From the NCBI RefSeq assembly GCF_021155765.1, contig NC_060110.1, forward strand, positions 21,350,001 to 21,414,000: DNA of 64,000 bases, read 5' to 3'. Numbering within the stretch: the first letter of the stretch is position 1; every line of letters starts with the position of its first letter. The notes below the pieces were generated by a model that was not told where the DNA came from, searched no databases, and was given only the letters and a program-made list of their open reading frames with translations. Position numbers and translations under genes: made by a program. Shown piece by piece: positions 59,701-64,000 of this stretch. This DNA is from Diprion similis. Taxonomy: Eukaryota; Arthropoda; Insecta; Hymenoptera; Diprionidae.

Positions 59701-61388
59701 AAATATTGTACATAATTTGGTACGTATAGAAATACTTTTACTTCTAAAAATATCTAATTGCACTTTTTGAAAGCCGCTCTCTATTTTCACTGACATTGTG
59801 CGTCTTTGTTCACTTATAATTGAAGAGTAAAGCAGCTTGTTACACGTCCAACCCATATGTTTACGAGTTTTGCTTGCCCAGAATTTGAGAAAAATAAAAG
59901 ACGAGATGGCGCAAAAGCTGCGCGCCAAAGAACTTCAGAAGCGTATATAGTTTCGATTTATTCGGTTCGAGTCGCACTTGTGGCATCAATGATTTACCAT
60001 CATTTCAGGTTACTAAAGGTTGCGACAATAATATGGAAGGCGTGGATCGCCTTCGAATATTTCGGCACGGGGCAATGGGACTTCAAAAGTCATCGAGTTC
60101 AGAACCTGTGGCAACGAATGGGGCCTACGGACAAGAAGGAATTTCCTTTCAACATGCAAGAAGTCGACTGGGAGAAACATGGTGCACGTTTGATTGAAGG
60201 TTCCAAAAAGTACTTAATAAAGGACCCTCCTGGAACTGAAGCCAAGGCGAAACGACGATACATTTAGTGAGTAAATACTGAGTTGCGGTACAAGTGTGCA
60301 AAGCACGTGATTCTCGCACGAGTGTAGCGGGTGTTTCAAGAGTGAAAAACACATCGACGTAGAGAATGGACTGCGAGAGCTGGCCAAAAACATGTTCGCC
60401 GATTAGAAAGAGTCAGATAGCAATACGGGCCTATTCGTGTCCTTGTTTCAGCTATTTCGATGTGATATTCAGCCAATGGCGGTCTTGGAAAAGACAGCGA
60501 TTCGCACTAACAATGCTCCATCTCGCTTGCAGAGCTGCGAACACATTCCATAGACTTATGAAGATAGACTGCGCGGTCCTTTTGCCGAACTGAAGCCTGA
60601 ACGAGAAAGAGAAAGCAACAGCGGGAGTCCGACCTCTCACTCTAATCGGTCACTTGGCCGGGGAAGCACCCAGCTCGTACTATGCAAGTACACCACCCCG
60701 CTTGCCTGGTGCTCCCCACCCCTTCGACCGTGCAACAGAGAGGTCGGACCCCGCTGTTGGTTTCTCTTTTTAATTAGGGCATCAGCACGGACTGCCGAGT
60801 CTATCCAGTAATTCTGTGACATATTCCGTGCATTGCTTGTCAGGTAGGGAACACGCGGTCTATTTTCTACGTCGAAACAAAAACTCGAGTGTGAGTGCCA
60901 CGTACGCGCACGTGTAAGGTATACTATTTTTCGTGATACCTGTAATGGGAAGTTCGAATCAAGATAATAGAAACAGTAGTAGTCTAACCTGAACGAAGAT
61001 GCGTAGCTGGAACACAGCGGACGCGATGACAGTCACGCTCGTCACGTCCAGTGGCGCTAGTTCAGCTCCTAAAACTGTATCGCAACAAGCAATACTTAAC
61101 AATTTTCAACATCACCCAACGGTTTTTCAAGCGTAGGGGAATCGGGCGCAAAGTCGAACTTTCCATGCAGGTGTTCGAAAAAATTTGTACTGAATCACCA
61201 CTTTGATAATATATTAATCGCGACCAACGAATCATCGTTAATTACAGGCCTTTTCAACGGAAGTTAAAACATTTCTGATAATGTAATTTTCATTTCCCAT
61301 GTATTTCAGCTTGTACATCATCCACTCGATGGTTCGTCTCGTATTATATTCCTTCGCTATATGGATGGTATGGAAAATACTTTTGTAA
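56728..61388 (+). CDS. Fatty acyl-CoA reductase, intact ten-exon gene (495 aa)
   Basis: The product is an alcohol-forming fatty acyl-CoA reductase (NADPH-dependent, membrane-associated). Exons: 56728-56776, 56921-57060, 57129-57251, 57320-57445, 57579-57739, 57810-57919, 58108-58306, 58503-58745, 60009-60266, 61310-61388. All junctions are GT/AG with matching phases, and the total is 1488 nt (495 codons plus TAA). Motifs: TGGTGFLG at residues 16-23, YTFTK catalytic pair at 209-213, NEPTPGW after RPSI, a FAR_C-type region starting near [17 protein letters not shown], and a hydrophobic helix ([12 protein letters not shown]) close to the C-terminus. Exon 9 must splice at TTTA|GTGAGT; reading through gives an immediate TAG, so intron retention would yield a form without the membrane helix. 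AATAAA at 61605-61610 is a likely poly(A) signal. Intron 8 contains the long inverted repeat and intron 9 the hairpin. No disabling lesion is visible, so this is probably the functional sister of the 38-kb pseudogene. Substrate chain length cannot be read from sequence. Confidence 0.93.
58803..59918. repeat. Long imperfect inverted repeat filling intron 8 (intact gene copy)
   Basis: Same structure as in the pseudogene: outer landmarks GCCTTTGCGCCATCTCGT and ACGAGATGGCGCAAAAGC, inner landmarks GGTCCCAAAAAGAAAACCC and GGGTTTTCTTATTGGGACC, and the 94-bp nested element in the right arm. The left arm contains an open frame of 95 codons (58968-59255, reading [20 protein letters not shown]). In the other copy the same frame is open but its ATG is ATA. 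Between copies I count more amino-acid-changing than silent differences, so it does not look constrained as protein. Confidence 0.85.
60604..60770. repeat. ~165-nt hairpin-forming segment in intron 9 (intact gene copy)
   Basis: Appears identical, base for base by eye, to the segment at 42114-42280, within a larger block of near-complete identity that runs from about the end of intron 8 into exon 10. Confidence 0.7.
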
Positions 61389-61673
61389 CACAAGCCTTCC
61401 GCTTTGTTCAAAAACCTACAAGACAATCACCGAGTACTCAAATGCTGCGCAGAAAATATGGAAGAAATTGCCAATATTACGCAATGGTGGAGGTTACGTG
61501 CTGTTGATCCGTGTGGACTCATCATCACTTGCTAAGCAACGACGCTCGAGATAACAGACTTGTAATGAGAAACAAAAAAATAAGCCGTGATTCTGCTGAT
61601 TGGTAATAAATTCAATGTTCTTCATGGTGTACATACAAACAGTAACCACCGATTATGAAGTTTGCAAGACCTG

Positions 61674-61737
61674 CAGAATCTAAGTAGCCGAGAATAAATT
61701 TGATGCGAACATCCTACAGTAATCACTTACCGCGACC
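61674..61737 (+). repeat. Duplicated FAR 3-prime flank segment, copy B
   Basis: Matches 55135-55198 (AATCTAAGTAGCCGAGAA, TTTGATGCG, then ATCCTAC and GTAATCAC). Beyond it the two sequences differ by a short deletion before a shared CGACACTT. Confidence 0.75.
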
Positions 61738-61739
61738 TT

Positions 61740-64000
61740 CGACACTTACACGATAAGGATAAGAACTGGAGAAATCCACAGATGGTACACAGCTTGTAAA
61801 TAATTGGGGGGATTGAAAATATAGTTCAAGGGTATAGAATAAACATTATACAATATTACATTACATTTATTAGTAACCAGGATACAGACATATATATATA
61901 TACATATTTTATACTGGTAACAGAATCGAAATAAACACAAATCGAACATTTAACATATAAACAAAACCCAAAATGTTTTTATCTTTTATCAATAAAGAAG
62001 AATGCATGTATAGTTATACCGATGAAACACAGCGAAATCAACGATTCAAAAAAATTAATTGTTTATTCATCCCATGCAGTTATGTCGATAATTTCACCCT
62101 GCCAACGACACGGATCGATTCACCGACTCGATAGATTCCATGTTTTCGATTGTTATCAAACGCAAAATCCAATCTTTCTTCACTGCATTCAGCAGGAATA
62201 CCAACGACAGAATGAACCAACACTCGGATTTATCTCATTCAAAGTCGTTCTAGCGTTGACAAGCCAGCATACGCTAGCGCATTGGATCAAAATCGTTGAC
62301 TGACCGGTGGGACAAGCCCTCGACCAATCACACAACGCGATCCTTTCCGCGTGACATCGCCGCCGGAACTGCCCCATTGTAGAAGCATTTTAAATGCTAA
62401 AAATTTGAAAAAAAGAAAGAAAAAGAAACGGCAAAGTAACACGAGGTGCCACGACTCCGCATCTACAGCCAGAAGTACCCCATTCGACGTTACGGAGCAC
62501 GCCTAACAGTCCCCTGCACAACCAAATGGACCGTGGACGCGGCCTGTGATAATCGGTAAAGCATATGGCCGTGCAATTTCTCCTTATATTAGATTAGGAT
62601 CGTAAATCTGTATATTATATACATTTGTATATACAGCACTTTTGCCAGAAGCTCTGCGGCACACGAATGGCTCGCTTTCGTAATACACACAGCCGATACC
62701 TAGGCCGATAGGTGCATGCAATATGGCAGCAGACTGTCGGGACAAAGGGGACTATTCACACCATCCATGCTCTGCTGGTTTTCCAATCGTGTGAGCATAT
62801 CGATTGCGTTATATCATATTAGCGTATCGTTTCTACGAGGCAAAGTTCAAACTGCAATGTGTCTGGCTTTGGCCAGTCGCAATGGGCTCACGGCTATTCT
62901 CTGTTTTGGTTTGGTTGGCTCGTACACTTTTTCACTTCGTTATTGCCTATCGATAACGATTGCAACTTACTCATGTTATGGATTCCAAACGATTTACTCA
63001 CTCCCGTGCAGATATACAGATACACAGGGCAAAATACGACGCTGCAATCGGTGATCTTGTAAAATGCCGATCTGAATCTTTAATCAAAGTTGGCTTAAGC
63101 AAGATCGATAATATTACGAACCACATGTTCCGTTTTATCGCTTTGAATCCCAACTCTTGGAAATTAGTCGTTCGCTGTTCCTATCACACAGATTTTCATC
63201 CCCTCTCGAAACGTAACAAAGTATAAGAATAAACGGATCGAAATCATGCTGCTTCACGGCTGACGACTGAAGGGTTAAAGACCCAAAGGCCCCGACCGCA
63301 AAACGTCGGAAAAAATTTACGTCCAATCTACTTACCGTTCGCGTGCAGAGCGTGACTTGGAACACCGATAATAAAAGAATATGGTGCAGGCGTACTGCAG
63401 GCATGAGCTTCGCAAAACATCAATATCATAATACGCTGTTGTAGAATAATGTCCTCGACTGCAATCTCTGGCCGTCGTGAAGGACGGAAGCACTTGTAGG
63501 CATAGCTTTAGTATATTATCAGCCGCGACAAAATTCGCCAAGATTGCTACTTAGGTAATGGCTCATTCGGTTTCATGCAGCAAAAACTTCATCTGACTTC
63601 CGGAAGTGTTCGTCCAACTTCATGTTACAGGTGAAATTTAATGACTCTGCAGTATTTTTAACTTATCGTTTCTTTGTTTTCAGAGAACAAGTGGCTTTGG
63701 ACTGACCATGAGCCAGTCCTTGAACTTCCCCTTCTCACACTGCAAGTTCCAAGTTTATAGAGAGAAAAAGAATAAGATCCAATTCGAATTTTGAACTACA
63801 TATTCAGATCGTGATTTACGATTTTGAAGCCTTTGGATACCATATTACATGAAAATGTGATCAACTTTTTCGTCTGGCGATATCGCGAGAACGAGTTACA
63901 GGAACTCAATGTTTTGGTCTGTATCGACCTGGCTTTTCAAAACTTATAACTGATTATATTTTGGCTTCGATTGGTTCGGAACTTTTTCAATTATTTAATT
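61740..64000. other. Intergenic DNA to the window end
   Basis: No supported exon. The start is AT-rich with a TA repeat near 61890. Frames at 62022-62303, 62716-63054 and 62960-63226 overlap one another and lack motifs. A pyrimidine-rich acceptor-like TTTGTTTTCAG occurs at about 63683, but no coding continuation is convincing. Confidence 0.4.

Noticed and set aside
1..64000. tRNA, rRNA, CRISPR arrays or bacterial-type operons
   Set aside because: None seen; the gene structures are clearly eukaryotic.

Overview
This window looks like nuclear DNA of an insect. It is AT-rich and intron-rich, with short GT-AG introns, many microsatellites, a solo LTR, and a locally expanded family of fatty acyl-CoA reductases (FARs). 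FAR expansions of this kind are typical of insects. A hymenopteran such as a sawfly or wasp is my best guess, but nothing in the sequence proves it. I see no bacterial operons, rRNA, tRNA or CRISPR array.

The only clearly recognisable gene family is FAR, alcohol-forming reductases that turn long-chain acyl-CoA into fatty alcohol for wax, cuticular lipid or pheromone. By joining exons at GT/AG sites I reconstruct three ten-exon loci: an intact minus-strand gene at 7183-10709 (505 codons), a broken plus-strand copy at 38237-42898, and an intact plus-strand sister at 56728-61388 (495 codons). The broken copy has a 1-bp deletion inside the cofactor-binding loop and has lost the exon 5 splice acceptor. 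Three FAR fragments lie around them: 3281-3655 (exon 4 to exon 6 part, minus), 34280-34430 (exon 1 and the start of exon 2) and 56033-56415 (exons 1 and 2 fused to unrelated DNA). The plus-strand loci are a roughly 5-kb duplication whose internal identity is patchy, suggesting gene conversion.

Both plus-strand FARs carry structures that the minus-strand paralogue lacks. Intron 8 is almost filled by a 1.1-kb imperfect inverted repeat, which itself contains a 94-bp element with perfect 15-bp inverted ends. Intron 9 holds a roughly 165-nt hairpin that looks identical in the two copies. If transcribed these would fold into long hairpin RNA.

The remaining sequence is mostly intergenic. Supported items are a 455-bp solo LTR with 4-bp target duplications (22756-23210), an orphan coding-like last exon (27165-27367, minus), a possible two-exon reading frame at 15.5-15.8 kb, a broken acidic-tail reading frame at 34.9-35.2 kb, and an aspartate-rich 60-bp minisatellite with coding potential just upstream of the FAR pseudogene (36.9-37.96 kb). 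Most other open frames of 60-200 codons show no splice context, repeat or motif that makes them convincing.
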